From: JAUNSR01 sp036655755
Lineage (GTDB): Bacteria > Bacteroidota > Bacteroidia > Bacteroidales > JAUNSR01
Length of the DNA: 47,680 nt
Direction: 5' to 3'
NCBI GenBank assembly: GCA_036655755.1
Contig: JAVVPN010000015.1
Span: forward strand, 1 to 47,680
Part shown: positions 24,240-33,811 of the stretch, in pieces
Numbering within the stretch: position 1 is the stretch's first letter
How the letters are laid out: every line of letters begins with the position of its first letter
Notes under the pieces: model-generated
Told to the model about the DNA's origin: nothing
What the model saw: the letters and a program-made list of their open reading frames with translations, nothing else
Databases searched by the model: none
Translations under genes and position numbers: made by a program

Positions 24240-25595
24240 ATGAACGTTTCACAACAGAACATTGACAATGTTAATGCAGTAATCACAATTAAGATTACAA
24301 AAGCTGATTATCAGGAACAGGTAGATAAAGCCCTTCGTACATATCGCCAGAAAGCGAATATCCCAGGATTCCGTAAAGGAATGGTTCCGGCAGGAATGGT
24401 GAAGAAAATGTTTGGAAAACAGGCTGTAGCAGATGAAATCAACAAACAGGTTTCTGAAAAATTGTTCGGATTTATCCGTGAGAACAATTTGAATGTTCTT
24501 GGTGAACCAATGCCAAGCGCAGAGCAAGCTAACATCGATTTCGATACTCAGGAAGATTTCGTTTTCAAATTCGATATCGCATTGGCTCCTGAAATCAAAA
24601 TTGAGCTTTCAAAAGAAGATAAAGTGCCTTTCTATAACATCGCAGTAACAGAAGAAATGATCGCTAAGCAGACTGAAGCTCTTCAGGGTCGTTTCGGAAC
24701 TTACGAAGAAGTAGAAGTTGCAGGTGAAAAAGATATGCTGAAAGGTGATCTTGCTGAGCTTGACGCTGAAGGTAACATCAAAGAGGGTGGTATCCTTGTA
24801 GAAGGTGCTGCTTTGATGCCATCTTATTTCCAGAACGACGAGCAGAAAGCAAAATTCGCTGACGCGAAAAAACTTTCTTCTATCGACTTCAACCCGAAAG
24901 TTGCTTCTAACGGAAACGAGGCTGAACTTGCTTCTATCCTGAAAATGAAAAAAGAAGATGCTGCCGGTGTAGACGCAGACTTCCGTTTCACAATCAACGA
25001 AATCTCTCACTTCGTACCGGCTGAAAAGAACGAAGAGTTCTTCAAAAACGTATTCGGTGAAGAGGTGAAAACAGCTGAAGAGTTCGACGCGAAAGTGAAA
25101 GAACTTATCGCTGAGCAGCTAACTCCGGAAAGCGACTATAAATTCGGTTTGGACGTTCGTACGTTGATCGAAACTAAAGTTGGTGAGTTGGAAATGCCGG
25201 TTGAATTCCTAAAACGTTGGATGGTTGCTACAGGTGAAGACCGCACTGAAGCTCAGGTTGAGGAAGAAATGCCACGCATGCTTCCTGAATTGACATGGCA
25301 CCTAATCAAAGAACAGCTGGTTAAAAACTACGAAGTTAAAGTAGAAGAAGCTGATCTTTTGGATCTTGCTAAAAAAGCAACTCAGGCTCAGTTCGCTCAG
25401 TACGGAATGGCTAACGTTCCTGCTGATTTGCTTGAAAACTATGCAAAACAGATGTTGCAGAACAAAGAAACTGCTCGCAATCTGATTGAACGCGCTACTG
25501 AAGATAAAATCATCGCTACATTGAAAGGTCTTGTTTCTTTGGAAGAAAAAGAGATCAGCGTTGAAGATTTCCAGAAGATGTTTGAAAATAAATAA
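24240..25595 (+). CDS. tig: Trigger factor
   Basis: A 451-residue ribosome-associated chaperone. The N-terminal ribosome-binding domain has the signature NIPGFRKGMVP (about residues 40-50). A divergent FKBP-like PPIase domain lies around 150-260, and a helical C-terminal chaperone domain to the end. Codon use is strongly biased (GAA, AAA, GCT, CGT), as expected for a highly expressed gene and unlike the accessory genes upstream. It is followed by its own terminator and then clpP-clpX, the usual order. Confidence 0.97.
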   Translation: MNVSQQNIDNVNAVITIKITKADYQEQVDKALRTYRQKANIPGFRKGMVPAGMVKKMFGKQAVADEINKQVSEKLFGFIRENNLNVLGEPMPSAEQANIDFDTQEDFVFKFDIALAPEIKIELSKEDKVPFYNIAVTEEMIAKQTEALQGRFGTYEEVEVAGEKDMLKGDLAELDAEGNIKEGGILVEGAALMPSYFQNDEQKAKFADAKKLSSIDFNPKVASNGNEAELASILKMKKEDAAGVDADFRFTINEISHFVPAEKNEEFFKNVFGEEVKTAEEFDAKVKELIAEQLTPESDYKFGLDVRTLIETKVGELEMPVEFLKRWMVATGEDRTEAQVEEEMPRMLPELTWHLIKEQLVKNYEVKVEEADLLDLAKKATQAQFAQYGMANVPADLLENYAKQMLQNKETARNLIERATEDKIIATLKGLVSLEEKEISVEDFQKMFENK

Positions 25596-25617
25596 TTTAT
25601 TTTTAACATAAGATAGG

Positions 25618-25655
25618 GTAGAGACGTCCGGTATCGGACGTCTCTACGTGTTTTT
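25618..25655 (+). terminator. Intrinsic terminator of tig
   Basis: A perfect 13-bp stem (GTAGAGACGTCCG and its complement) around GTAT, followed by GTGTTTTT. Confidence 0.9.
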
Positions 25656-25687
25656 AGGAATGTTATATAGATTATTTTTATTCGGTT

Positions 25688-25718
25688 TTTGAAACAAACA
25701 AAATGAAATATATCTTTG
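25688..25718 (+). promoter_or_regulatory. Consensus promoter of clpP-clpX
   Basis: TTTG at 25688-25691, 19 bases, TATCTTTG at 25711-25718. The clpP ATG lies 30 bp downstream. Confidence 0.8.
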
Positions 25719-25748
25719 TATAGATAAGGAACATCAAAAATTAAAACT

Positions 25749-26409
25749 ATGAATGATTTCAGAAAATTTGCGACCATGCATCTGAATATGAATGGTAATG
25801 CTTTGGATAAGTATATGGATGTAACAAGCAGTTATATTTCGCCCACTATTATCGAGGAGCGTCAGTTGAACGTAGCTCAGATGGATGTGTTTTCGCGCTT
25901 AATGATGGACCGTATTATCTTTCTGGGAACGCAGATCGACGACTATACTGCCAATGTCATCCAGGCTCAGTTGTTATATCTTGATTCGGCTGATCCGGGC
26001 AAAGATATTTCTATTTATCTGAATTCGCCGNNNNNNNNNNTTGGGTATTTACGATACGATGCAGTATATCTCGAGTGATGTATCAACCATTTGTACCGGA
26101 ATGGCCGCTTCAATGGGAGCTGTGCTATTGGTATCGGGTGAGCAGGGAAAACGTTTTGCATTACAGCACTCACGAATTATGATTCATCAGCCATTGGGAG
26201 GCATGCAGGGACAGGCTTCGGATATGGAGATCACAGTGCGTGAGATACAGAAGCTAAAAAGAGAGCTTTATACGATTATTGCAGACCATTCGCATAATCC
26301 GTATGAGCGTATTGAGCGTGATTCTGACCGTGACTACTGGATGACGGCGGAAGAAGCAAAAGCGTATGGTATGATCGATGAGGTGTTGACCCGCGCAAAA
26401 AATAAATAA
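25749..26409 (+). CDS. clpP: ATP-dependent Clp protease proteolytic subunit, split by an N gap
   Basis: This is the serine protease subunit of ClpXP. The first part ends ISIYLNSP at a codon boundary (26030). The second part resumes at 26041 as LGIYDTMQYISSD and continues with the Ser nucleophile in TGMAASMGAVLL and the His in RIMIHQPLGG. ClpP proteins normally have about seven residues (GGSVYAG) between these parts, that is 21 bases, which would restore the frame; the 10 Ns do not. The gene is therefore intact in the organism and only appears frameshifted. Repaired length would be about 223 residues. clpX starts 5 bp after the stop. Confidence 0.95.
26031..26040. other. Assembly gap (10 N) in clpP
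   Basis: A placeholder run, not a measured length. Comparison with the conserved ClpP sequence indicates about 21 missing bases, and hence an artificial frameshift. Confidence 0.95.
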
Positions 26410-26414
26410 TTAAG

Positions 26415-27653
26415 ATGGCAAAACAATTAGATAAATGTAGCTTTTGCGGTCGTTCGCGCCGGGAGGTGAAGCTCCTTATTTCCGGAGTAAGCGGGAATAT
26501 CTGTGAGGAGTGTGCTCAGCAGGCGTCGGAGATTGTGAAAGAGTCTATTTCCAAAGTAAATCACGAGGCAGGAAGTCTTGGCTTTTCAAAATCAGAATTG
26601 CCGCGGCCTGTTGAAATTAAAAACTTTCTTGATCAGTACGTGATCGGTCAGGATGACGCTAAAAAATATCTTTCGGTAGCGGTATTCAATCATTACAAGC
26701 GTTTGTTGCAGAATATGTCGGACGATGAGGTGGAGATTGAAAAATCGAATATCATCATGGTGGGTCGTACGGGTACGGGAAAAACCTTGTTGGCGCGTAC
26801 GATTGCTAAATTACTTCATGTTCCGTTTACGATTGTGGACGCAACCGTTTTGACGGAAGCCGGATATGTAGGTGAAGATATCGAAAGTATTCTTACCCGT
26901 TTGTTGCAGGCTGCCGATTATGATGTGGAAGCTGCAGAGCGTGGAATCGTATTTATTGATGAAATAGATAAGATTGCGCGTAAAGGGGATAACCCTTCTA
27001 TTACCCGCGACGTAAGTGGGGAGGGCGTACAGCAAGGATTGCTTAAGCTGCTTGAAGGATCGGTTGTGAATGTGCCGCCTCAGGGTGGACGTAAGCATCC
27101 GGATCAGAAAATGATTCCGGTAAATACCAAGAATATTCTTTTTGTTTGTGGAGGTGCTTTCGACGGTATTGAAAAGAAAATCGGGCAACGATTGAATACG
27201 CGTGCTGTAGGCTATTCTGCAGGCCGCGATCATAAAGAGGTGGATCGTGAAAACTTATTGCAGTATATCACACCAACTGATTTGAAATCATTCGGATTGA
27301 TTCCTGAAATTATTGGCCGTTTGCCAATTCTTACTTATCTGAATCCATTAAATAAGGAGACCCTTCGCCGGATTCTGACAGAACCTAAGAATTCTATCAT
27401 CCGTCAGTACGTGAAATTGTTTGAGATGGATCAGGTTGAATTGGTTTTTGATGAAGAGGTTTACGACTATATTGTAGAGAAAGCGATGGAGTTTAAGCTT
27501 GGTGCCCGCGGATTGCGTTCGATAGCCGAAACAATCATGATGGATGCTATGTTTGAAATGCCGTCGACAGAGGATAAAAAGTTGCATGTTACGCTTGATT
27601 ATGCCCGTGAAAAACTGGGTAAAGCGAATATGGATCGTCTGCGTCAGGAATAA
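26415..27653 (+). CDS. clpX: ATP-dependent Clp protease ATP-binding subunit ClpX
   Basis: A 412-residue AAA+ unfoldase that feeds substrates to ClpP. The N-terminal zinc-binding domain has Cys8, Cys11, Cys30 and Cys33. Walker A is GRTGTGKT (residues 117-124; the second residue is Arg where Pro is common), Walker B is IVFIDEIDKIA. Sensor and C-terminal small-domain motifs follow (LTYLNPLNKETLRRIL, KLGARGLRSI). The length is typical. It is co-transcribed with clpP. Confidence 0.97.
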   Translation: MAKQLDKCSFCGRSRREVKLLISGVSGNICEECAQQASEIVKESISKVNHEAGSLGFSKSELPRPVEIKNFLDQYVIGQDDAKKYLSVAVFNHYKRLLQNMSDDEVEIEKSNIIMVGRTGTGKTLLARTIAKLLHVPFTIVDATVLTEAGYVGEDIESILTRLLQAADYDVEAAERGIVFIDEIDKIARKGDNPSITRDVSGEGVQQGLLKLLEGSVVNVPPQGGRKHPDQKMIPVNTKNILFVCGGAFDGIEKKIGQRLNTRAVGYSAGRDHKEVDRENLLQYITPTDLKSFGLIPEIIGRLPILTYLNPLNKETLRRILTEPKNSIIRQYVKLFEMDQVELVFDEEVYDYIVEKAMEFKLGARGLRSIAETIMMDAMFEMPSTEDKKLHVTLDYAREKLGKANMDRLRQE

Positions 27654-27719
27654 TACTCATTTGATGTAAAAAATATCACTTTCGGAGGTTTTAAAAGACG
27701 AAAAATATAATTGAAATTT

Positions 27720-27750
27720 TTCGAGTATATAGAACTTCTGTATACCTTTG
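27720..27750 (+). promoter_or_regulatory. Probable recQ promoter
   Basis: TTCG (one mismatch to TTTG) at 27720-27723, 19 bases, and TACCTTTG at 27743-27750. This puts the start of transcription after the first in-frame start candidate at 27711 and supports translation from the ATG at 27813. Confidence 0.55.
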
Positions 27751-27812
27751 TTTATAGGGTAGCGGCGCGGAAAAAGATATGTGGCCTCTATTTGATAATC
27801 TATTTTAGTTGT

Positions 27813-29993
27813 ATGGTAAAATCTGTAAATCTGGTCGAAAGCCTTAAAACTCATTTTGGTTTTGATACGTTTAAGGGGAATCAGGAAGCTGTTATTCAAA
27901 ATCTGATGGGCGGTAAAGATACATTCGTGTTGATGCCTACCGGAGGAGGGAAATCGCTTTGCTATCAGTTGCCTTCATTGATGATGGAGGGGACAGCAAT
28001 TGTGATCTCTCCACTGATTGCCCTGATGAAAAACCAGGTGGATGCAATGCGTAATTTTAGTGAGGATGATGGGGTAGCTCATTTTATAAATTCTTCATTA
28101 AATAAGTCGGCCATTGAGCAAGTTCGCCGGGATATTCTTTCGGGTAAGACCAAATTACTTTATGTGGCACCCGAATCGCTCACAAAAGAGGATAATATTG
28201 AGTTCCTGAAGCAAATTAATATCTCGTTTTATGCTGTTGATGAAGCGCACTGTATTTCTGAATGGGGACATGATTTCAGACCTGAATACAGACGGATCCG
28301 TCCTATTATCAATGAGATCGGGCCTAAGCCTTTGATTGCTCTTACAGCAACTGCTACACCTAAGGTTCAGCATGATATCCAGAAAAATCTGGGTATGTTG
28401 GATGCGCAGGTATTTAAATCCTCCTTTAACCGACCAAATCTATATTATGAAGTACGTCCGAAGACAAAAAATGTAGACAAGGATATTATTCGGTTTATTA
28501 AGTCGCAAGAGGGTAAATCGGGTATCATTTATTGTCTGAGTAGAAAAAAGGTAGAAGAATTTGCTGAAATTCTGCGGGCAAACGGGGTGAATGCGTTGGC
28601 ATATCACGCCGGAATGGACTCGAGTGTGCGCAGCCAGAATCAAGACTCTTTTCTGTTGGAAAAGGTAGATGTGATTGTGGCCACGATTGCTTTCGGAATG
28701 GGAATTGATAAACCGGATGTTCGTTATGTAATCCATTATGATATACCGAAAAGCCTGGAAGGCTATTATCAGGAAACCGGTAGAGCCGGGCGTGACGGGG
28801 GTGAAGGGCAATGTGTTGCCTTCTATGCCTATAAAGATCTGCAGAAATTAGAAAAATTCATGCAGAACAAACCGCTCGCCGAACAGGAAATAGGTAAATT
28901 ATTATTGATGGAAACGGCAGGATATGCCGAATCTTCTGTTTGCAGACGCAAATCATTGTTGCATTATTTTGGTGAGGAATACAAGGAAGAAAATTGTGGA
29001 AATTGTGACAATTGTTTAAATCCGAAGAAACAAGTGGAAGCTAAAGATTTATTATGCGCGGTTATAGAAACAGTAATCGCATTAAAAGAAAAATTCAAAT
29101 CAGAACACGTTATTGATGTAATTATCGGAAAAGAAACAGAAGAGGTCAAATCGTATCAGCAGGAAGACCTTGAACTTTTCGGATGTGGTCAGGACGAAGA
29201 TGAGAAAACATGGAGTGCCGTGATTCGTCAGGGCTTGATTGCAGGTTATCTCGATAAAGATATAGAAAATTACGGCTTGCTGAAGGTAACAAAAGCAGGG
29301 CAACAGTTTCTGAAAAAACCAGTTTCGTTCAAAATCGTGGAAGATAACGAGTTTGATGAAGAAGAAGATGAAACTCAGGTAAAAGCTGCTGGTTCATGTG
29401 CTGCGGATGAAGGGCTTTATGCCATGCTGAAGGATTTGCGTAAGAAAATTGCGAAAAAACTGGAATTGCCTCCTTACGTGATTTTTCAGGATCCTTCGCT
29501 CGAAGCAATGGCTACTACTTATCCTGTTACAATGGATGAGCTTCAGAATATACCGGGTGTAGGGGCCGGAAAAGCGAAACGTTATGGCGAAGAGTTCCTT
29601 AAATTGATTAAGACTCATTGTGAGGAAAATGAAATTGAGCGTCCTGAAGACTTGCGTGTTCGTACGGTTGCCAATAAATCGAAAATGAAAGTTTCAATCA
29701 TTCAGGGTATTGATAGAAAAATTGCACTGGATGAACTTGCCGATTCAAAAGGGCTGGAGTTTTCCGATCTTTTGGATGAAATTGAGGCAATCGTTTTTTC
29801 GGGTACAAAAATCAATATTGATTATTTCCTGAATGAAGTGATTGATGAAGATCATGTAGAGGATATCTTTGATTACTTTAAAGAAGCAGAGTCTGATAAC
29901 CTTGAAAATGCTTATCAGGAATTGGGAAGAGACTACTCGGAAGAAGAGATTCGCTTGGTGCGTATCAAGTTCCTTTCTGAAATGGGTAATTAA
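27813..29993 (+). CDS. recQ: ATP-dependent DNA helicase RecQ
   Basis: A 726-residue 3'-5' DNA helicase for recombination and fork repair. With the ATG at 27813, Walker A is MPTGGGKS (residues 41-48) and the DEAH box sits in YAVDEAHCISEWGHDFRPEYR. Helicase motif VI follows (YYQETGRAGRDG), then the RecQ zinc site (SVCRRKSLLHYFG with CGNCDNC), a winged-helix RQC region, and an HRDC domain around residues 575-650. A further C-terminal helical extension rich in acidic residues reaches residue 726. The open frame extends to 27711, but those 34 residues (hydrophobic, mixed) are not RecQ-like and lie upstream of the promoter. Confidence 0.95.
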   Translation: MVKSVNLVESLKTHFGFDTFKGNQEAVIQNLMGGKDTFVLMPTGGGKSLCYQLPSLMMEGTAIVISPLIALMKNQVDAMRNFSEDDGVAHFINSSLNKSAIEQVRRDILSGKTKLLYVAPESLTKEDNIEFLKQINISFYAVDEAHCISEWGHDFRPEYRRIRPIINEIGPKPLIALTATATPKVQHDIQKNLGMLDAQVFKSSFNRPNLYYEVRPKTKNVDKDIIRFIKSQEGKSGIIYCLSRKKVEEFAEILRANGVNALAYHAGMDSSVRSQNQDSFLLEKVDVIVATIAFGMGIDKPDVRYVIHYDIPKSLEGYYQETGRAGRDGGEGQCVAFYAYKDLQKLEKFMQNKPLAEQEIGKLLLMETAGYAESSVCRRKSLLHYFGEEYKEENCGNCDNCLNPKKQVEAKDLLCAVIETVIALKEKFKSEHVIDVIIGKETEEVKSYQQEDLELFGCGQDEDEKTWSAVIRQGLIAGYLDKDIENYGLLKVTKAGQQFLKKPVSFKIVEDNEFDEEEDETQVKAAGSCAADEGLYAMLKDLRKKIAKKLELPPYVIFQDPSLEAMATTYPVTMDELQNIPGVGAGKAKRYGEEFLKLIKTHCEENEIERPEDLRVRTVANKSKMKVSIIQGIDRKIALDELADSKGLEFSDLLDEIEAIVFSGTKINIDYFLNEVIDEDHVEDIFDYFKEAESDNLENAYQELGRDYSEEEIRLVRIKFLSEMGN

Positions 29994-30014
29994 TTCTCCT
30001 TTTTAAGAATATAT

Positions 30015-30058
30015 AGCCAAACAATGTGAAAATAGTTCCGTTGTTTGGCTGTTTTTTT
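30015..30058 (+). terminator. Intrinsic terminator of recQ
   Basis: AGCCAAACAA pairs with TTGTTTGGCT (10 bp) around a 16-base loop, followed by GTTTTTTT. Confidence 0.85.
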
Positions 30059-30071
30059 GCCGTTTTATTTC

Positions 30072-30079
30072 TATATTTG
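30072..30079 (+). promoter_or_regulatory. -7 box of guaB
   Basis: TATATTTG, an exact TAnnTTTG match, 31 bp before the guaB ATG. The -33 position falls within the T-rich tail of the recQ terminator and has no TTTG at 19 bases. Confidence 0.55.
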
Positions 30080-30110
30080 CACGCAATAAATTCTAAAAAG
30101 CATATTCAAC

Positions 30111-31589
30111 ATGTCATTTATTGCAGATAAAGTAGTAATGGATGGATTAACTTTCGACGACGTATTGTTAATCCCTGCTTATTCAGAAATCCTTCCTCGT
30201 AACATCGACCTTTCGACGAAATTTTCACGTAACATCACGCTAAATGTTCCAATCGTATCTGCAGCAATGGATACGGTAACAGAAGCGAAAATGGCAATTG
30301 CGATTGCTCGTGAAGGGGGAATCGGAGTGATTCATAAGAATATGCCGATTGAGGCACAGGCCAAACAGGTGCACATCGTGAAACGTGCGGAAAACGGGAT
30401 GATTTATGATCCGGTAACTATTCAGCGTGGCAAAACCGTAAAGGATGCGCTTGAGCTAATGGCTGAATACAAAATTGGCGGTATTCCTGTAGTTGACGAT
30501 GAACGTCACTTAGTAGGTATCGTAACGAATCGCGACTTGCGTTTCCAAAAAGATATGACACGTTTGATTGACGATGTCATGACAAAAGAAAACCTGATCA
30601 CTACCACACAGTCGACCGACCTGGAAGCGGCTGCCGAAATCCTTCAAGAATATAAAATCGAAAAACTTCCTGTTGTAGATAAAGATAACAAGCTGATCGG
30701 CTTGGTAACCTACAAAGATATCACCAAAGCTAAAGATAAACCGTTTGCATGTAAAGATGCCAAAGGACGTTTGCGCGTTGCTGCAGGGGTCGGTGTAACC
30801 GGAGATGCGCTTGAACGTGTAGATGCTTTGGTTGAGGCCGGTGTTGATGCGATTGTTATCGATACGGCTCACGGTCATTCAAAAGGAGTTGTGGACGTAT
30901 TGAAGCAGGTGAAATCCAAATATCCGAATCTAGATGTTGTGGTTGGTAACATTGCTACAGGCGAAGCTGCTAAATATTTGGTTGAAGCTGGTGCTGATGC
31001 TGTAAAAGTGGGTATCGGTCCGGGCTCTATCTGTACGACTCGTGTTGTGGCAGGTATCGGAATGCCACAGTTGTCTGCTGTTTATGATGTAGCGAAAGCT
31101 TTGAAGGGTACAGGGGTGCCTTTGATTGCTGATGGTGGTATCCGTTATTCGGGTGATATCGTAAAAGCGATTGCTGCCGGTGGATATAGCGTAATGTTGG
31201 GTGGTTTGTTGGCCGGAGTAGAAGAATCGCCGGGTGAAACAATCATTTATAACGGACGTAAATTCAAATCATACCGTGGTATGGGATCATTGGAAGCGAT
31301 GGAAAAAGGTTCCAAAGACCGTTACTTCCAGGATAATGAGGTGGATGTGAAAAAACTGGTTCCGGAAGGAATTGCAGCCCGTGTGCCTTTCAAAGGATCT
31401 TTGTTTGAAGTAATCTATCAGATGATTGGTGGTTTGCGTGCCGGTATGGGATATTGTGGTGCTAAAAACATTGAAACTCTTCATGATACGGCTAAATTTA
31501 CCCGTATTACAAATGCCGGTGTGGCCGAAAGTCATCCGCATGATGTAACGATTACGCGTGAAGCTCCGAACTATAGTCGTGGAGAATAA
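30111..31589 (+). CDS. guaB: Inosine-5'-monophosphate dehydrogenase
   Basis: A 492-residue enzyme that oxidises IMP to XMP, the first committed step to GMP. The TIM barrel starts FDDVLLIPAYSEILP. Two CBS domains are inserted at about residues 95-205 (MIYDPVTIQRGKTVKDAL, VMTKENLITT). The active-site Cys308 is in GPGSICTTRVVAG, and the flap region GMGSLEAMEKGSKDRYFQ is present. It has its own promoter box and terminator. Confidence 0.97.
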   Translation: MSFIADKVVMDGLTFDDVLLIPAYSEILPRNIDLSTKFSRNITLNVPIVSAAMDTVTEAKMAIAIAREGGIGVIHKNMPIEAQAKQVHIVKRAENGMIYDPVTIQRGKTVKDALELMAEYKIGGIPVVDDERHLVGIVTNRDLRFQKDMTRLIDDVMTKENLITTTQSTDLEAAAEILQEYKIEKLPVVDKDNKLIGLVTYKDITKAKDKPFACKDAKGRLRVAAGVGVTGDALERVDALVEAGVDAIVIDTAHGHSKGVVDVLKQVKSKYPNLDVVVGNIATGEAAKYLVEAGADAVKVGIGPGSICTTRVVAGIGMPQLSAVYDVAKALKGTGVPLIADGGIRYSGDIVKAIAAGGYSVMLGGLLAGVEESPGETIIYNGRKFKSYRGMGSLEAMEKGSKDRYFQDNEVDVKKLVPEGIAARVPFKGSLFEVIYQMIGGLRAGMGYCGAKNIETLHDTAKFTRITNAGVAESHPHDVTITREAPNYSRGE

Positions 31590-31608
31590 AATAAAAAAAC
31601 AGAATATT

Positions 31609-31641
31609 AAAAGGTCTTCGGTTTACCGGAGGCCTTTTTTT
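31609..31641 (+). terminator. Intrinsic terminator of guaB
   Basis: AAAAGGTCTTCGG folds on CCGGAGGCCTTTT (with G-T pairs) around TTTA and continues in a T-run. Confidence 0.85.
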
Positions 31642-31728
31642 GTCTTAATAATATCTCTAAGCCTATGAATGGCAGAAATATGCCTTTGAATACTTTGTTA
31701 ACATACACGCTAAATGATATAATTTTTT

Positions 31729-31736
31729 TATATTTG
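31729..31736 (+). promoter_or_regulatory. -7 box of the outer-membrane biogenesis operon
   Basis: TATATTTG matches TAnnTTTG and lies 61 bp before the first parvulin gene. No TTTG is found at the right spacing. Confidence 0.5.
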
Positions 31737-31797
31737 GCCCGTTATTTAGTAGGATTTAATTTATGTATAACTAATATAACTAAAAATATAATCGAGA

Positions 31798-33747
31798 ATG
31801 AGAACAAAACTTCTGGTAGGCACATTGGCTTTATCTGCACTTGTAATGCCTGTGCGAGGTGAGGAAGATCCTGTCTTGATGAAAATAAATGGTCAGGATA
31901 TCAGAAAATCTGAGTTTGAATATATCTACTATAAAAATAGTCAGCAACAGATGGCTGAACAAAAAAACCTGGATGAATACCTGGATTTGTTTGTTAACTT
32001 CAAACTGAAAGTAGCGGAGGCAGAGGCCAGAGGCATTGATACTACGCAGGCATTTGTTTCGGAACTGGCTGGTTATCGGAAACAATTGGCTCAACCTTAT
32101 CTGGTAGATAAGAGTGTGGACGAATCATTGGCACAGGAAGCTTATGACCGGTTAAAAGAAAACGTAGAGGTAAGTCATATTTTGTTGCGGCTAAATCAAG
32201 ATGCCTCCGACCAACAGGTGAAGGCTGTCTATGATAAAATGATTTCGCTGAAACAAAAGCTGGACAATGGGTACGATTTTGCGAAATTGGCAAAAGAAGT
32301 ATCTGAAGATCCTTCGGCCAAACAGAATAATGGTTATCTGGGGTATATTTCAGGATTCATGACTGTTTATCCGTTTGAAACGGCTGCTTATAAAACACCG
32401 GTAGGACAAATCAGTGAGCCGGTTCGTACGCAATTCGGATACCATTTGGTAAAAGTGCATCAGCGTCGCCAGGATCCGGGCGAGGTATTGACAGCTCATA
32501 TCATGAAAATGACCCCAGCGGATGCAGATGCAAAGACTGAGGCTGAAATAAAGAAGGCAATCGATGAAATCTATTCACAGCTACAGCAAGGTGCCGATTT
32601 CGCCGAATTGGCAAAAAATATGTCGGACGATAAAGGGTCTGCGATAAATGGAGGAGCATTGCCCTGGTTTGGAGCCGGACGCATGGTGCCTGAATTTGAA
32701 AATGCTGTTTTTGCAATTGAGGAAAAAGGAACCTATACAAAGCCTTTCCGTTCGCCATATGGCTGGCACATTGCAAAATTGATCGACCGGAAAGGGATTG
32801 ACTCTTTCGAAGATAAAAAGGCTGAGATTATGCGTCGCATTACACGCGATGAGCGTGGATCGCAGGGGCATGACGCGCTGGTAGCTCGTTTGAAAAAAGA
32901 TTATAACTTCCAAGCAGATAATGCAACCGAAGAGATGCTTAAGGTATTGGCCGGAAAATACTCGCCTTTGGATTCTGCTTTCCAGAAGGAAGCAACTACA
33001 TTGGCTTTGCCGTTGATGACATTTGCCGGAAAAGTGTATACTACAGCCGATTTTGCAAATTATCTGAGCTCCCAAAAAAGTTCCGGGAAATATACACCGC
33101 ATGCTATTTTGGCTGAAAAGAAAAAAGCATTTACTGATGCCATGATTATTGCTTATGAAGACAAACAGTTGGAGCAGAAATATCCGGATTTTCGCAATCT
33201 GATGCGCGAATACCGTGATGGTATCTTGTTGTTTGAAGTAAGTAATAAGGAGGTGTGGGAAAAAGCATCGCAAGATGTAGCCGGCTTGCAGCGCTACTTC
33301 AAAAAACATAAAAAGAATTATCGTTGGGATGCACCACGATTTAAAGGATTTGTGGTAGAATGTAAAGACGATGCAACAGCCGAGGCTGCCCGTCGCATTT
33401 TGAAGAAAGCACCTGCCGATTCTGCTGCCGTTTGGTTGCGCAGAGAGTTGAATAATGACTCTATTCAGTTTGTACGCGTGCAAAAAGGTCTTTTTGCCGA
33501 AGGCGAAAATCCGATTGTAGATGTGTTGAATTACGATTCTGGAGAACTTGTTGCTAATGAGCATTTTCCGGTAGCTTTTGTAAAAGGGAAAAAACTTAAA
33601 AAAGGGCCCGAGTGTTACGATGACGTCCGTGGATTGGTGACAGCCGACTATCAGACATATCTTGAAAAGACATGGATTGCTAATTTGCGCAAGAAAAACA
33701 GCGTTGAAATAAACGAAGATGTTTTAAAAACGGTTAAGCCTCTTTAA
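31798..33747 (+). CDS. Periplasmic parvulin-type peptidyl-prolyl isomerase (PpiD/SurA-like, two PPIC domains)
   Basis: A 649-residue secreted foldase with signal peptide MRTKLLVGTLALSALVMPVRG. A SurA-like N-terminal region (residues 25-120) precedes two parvulin domains. The first, about 120-230, has VEVSHILLRL, LGYISGFMTVYPFE and FGYHLVKVHQ. The second, about 230-345, has LTAHIMKMTP, GALPWFGAGRMVPEFE and YGWHIAKLIDRKG. A long C-terminal region of about 300 residues has no domain I recognise and ends KTVKPL. It heads the set of folding factors that continues with the SurA-like lipoprotein and SurA, so outer-membrane protein maturation is the likely job. Confidence 0.88.
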   Translation: MRTKLLVGTLALSALVMPVRGEEDPVLMKINGQDIRKSEFEYIYYKNSQQQMAEQKNLDEYLDLFVNFKLKVAEAEARGIDTTQAFVSELAGYRKQLAQPYLVDKSVDESLAQEAYDRLKENVEVSHILLRLNQDASDQQVKAVYDKMISLKQKLDNGYDFAKLAKEVSEDPSAKQNNGYLGYISGFMTVYPFETAAYKTPVGQISEPVRTQFGYHLVKVHQRRQDPGEVLTAHIMKMTPADADAKTEAEIKKAIDEIYSQLQQGADFAELAKNMSDDKGSAINGGALPWFGAGRMVPEFENAVFAIEEKGTYTKPFRSPYGWHIAKLIDRKGIDSFEDKKAEIMRRITRDERGSQGHDALVARLKKDYNFQADNATEEMLKVLAGKYSPLDSAFQKEATTLALPLMTFAGKVYTTADFANYLSSQKSSGKYTPHAILAEKKKAFTDAMIIAYEDKQLEQKYPDFRNLMREYRDGILLFEVSNKEVWEKASQDVAGLQRYFKKHKKNYRWDAPRFKGFVVECKDDATAEAARRILKKAPADSAAVWLRRELNNDSIQFVRVQKGLFAEGENPIVDVLNYDSGELVANEHFPVAFVKGKKLKKGPECYDDVRGLVTADYQTYLEKTWIANLRKKNSVEINEDVLKTVKPL

Positions 33748-33770
33748 TACACATCTTTTTATCGTATTTT

Positions 33771-33792
33771 TACTCCACTTTTTAGTGGAGTA
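33771..33792 (+). other. 9-bp perfect hairpin between foldase genes
   Basis: TACTCCACT and AGTGGAGTA pair perfectly around TTTT, 19 bp before the next ATG. No T-run follows, so it is probably an mRNA stability or partial attenuation structure. It covers the alternative GTG start at 33785, which argues for the ATG at 33812. Confidence 0.6.
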
Positions 33793-33811
33793 TAAGATTA
33801 ATCACATAAAT

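Noticed and set aside
27711..27812. 34-residue extension of RecQ
   Set aside because: The residues are not RecQ-like and lie partly upstream of a plausible promoter.
31665..31862. 65-residue + strand frame before the parvulin gene
   Set aside because: It covers the promoter box and the start of the real gene in another frame; no coding signs.
32581..33564. 327-residue open frame on the minus strand
   Set aside because: It is antisense to a clear parvulin gene, has Cys/Phe-rich shadow composition and no recognisable domain.
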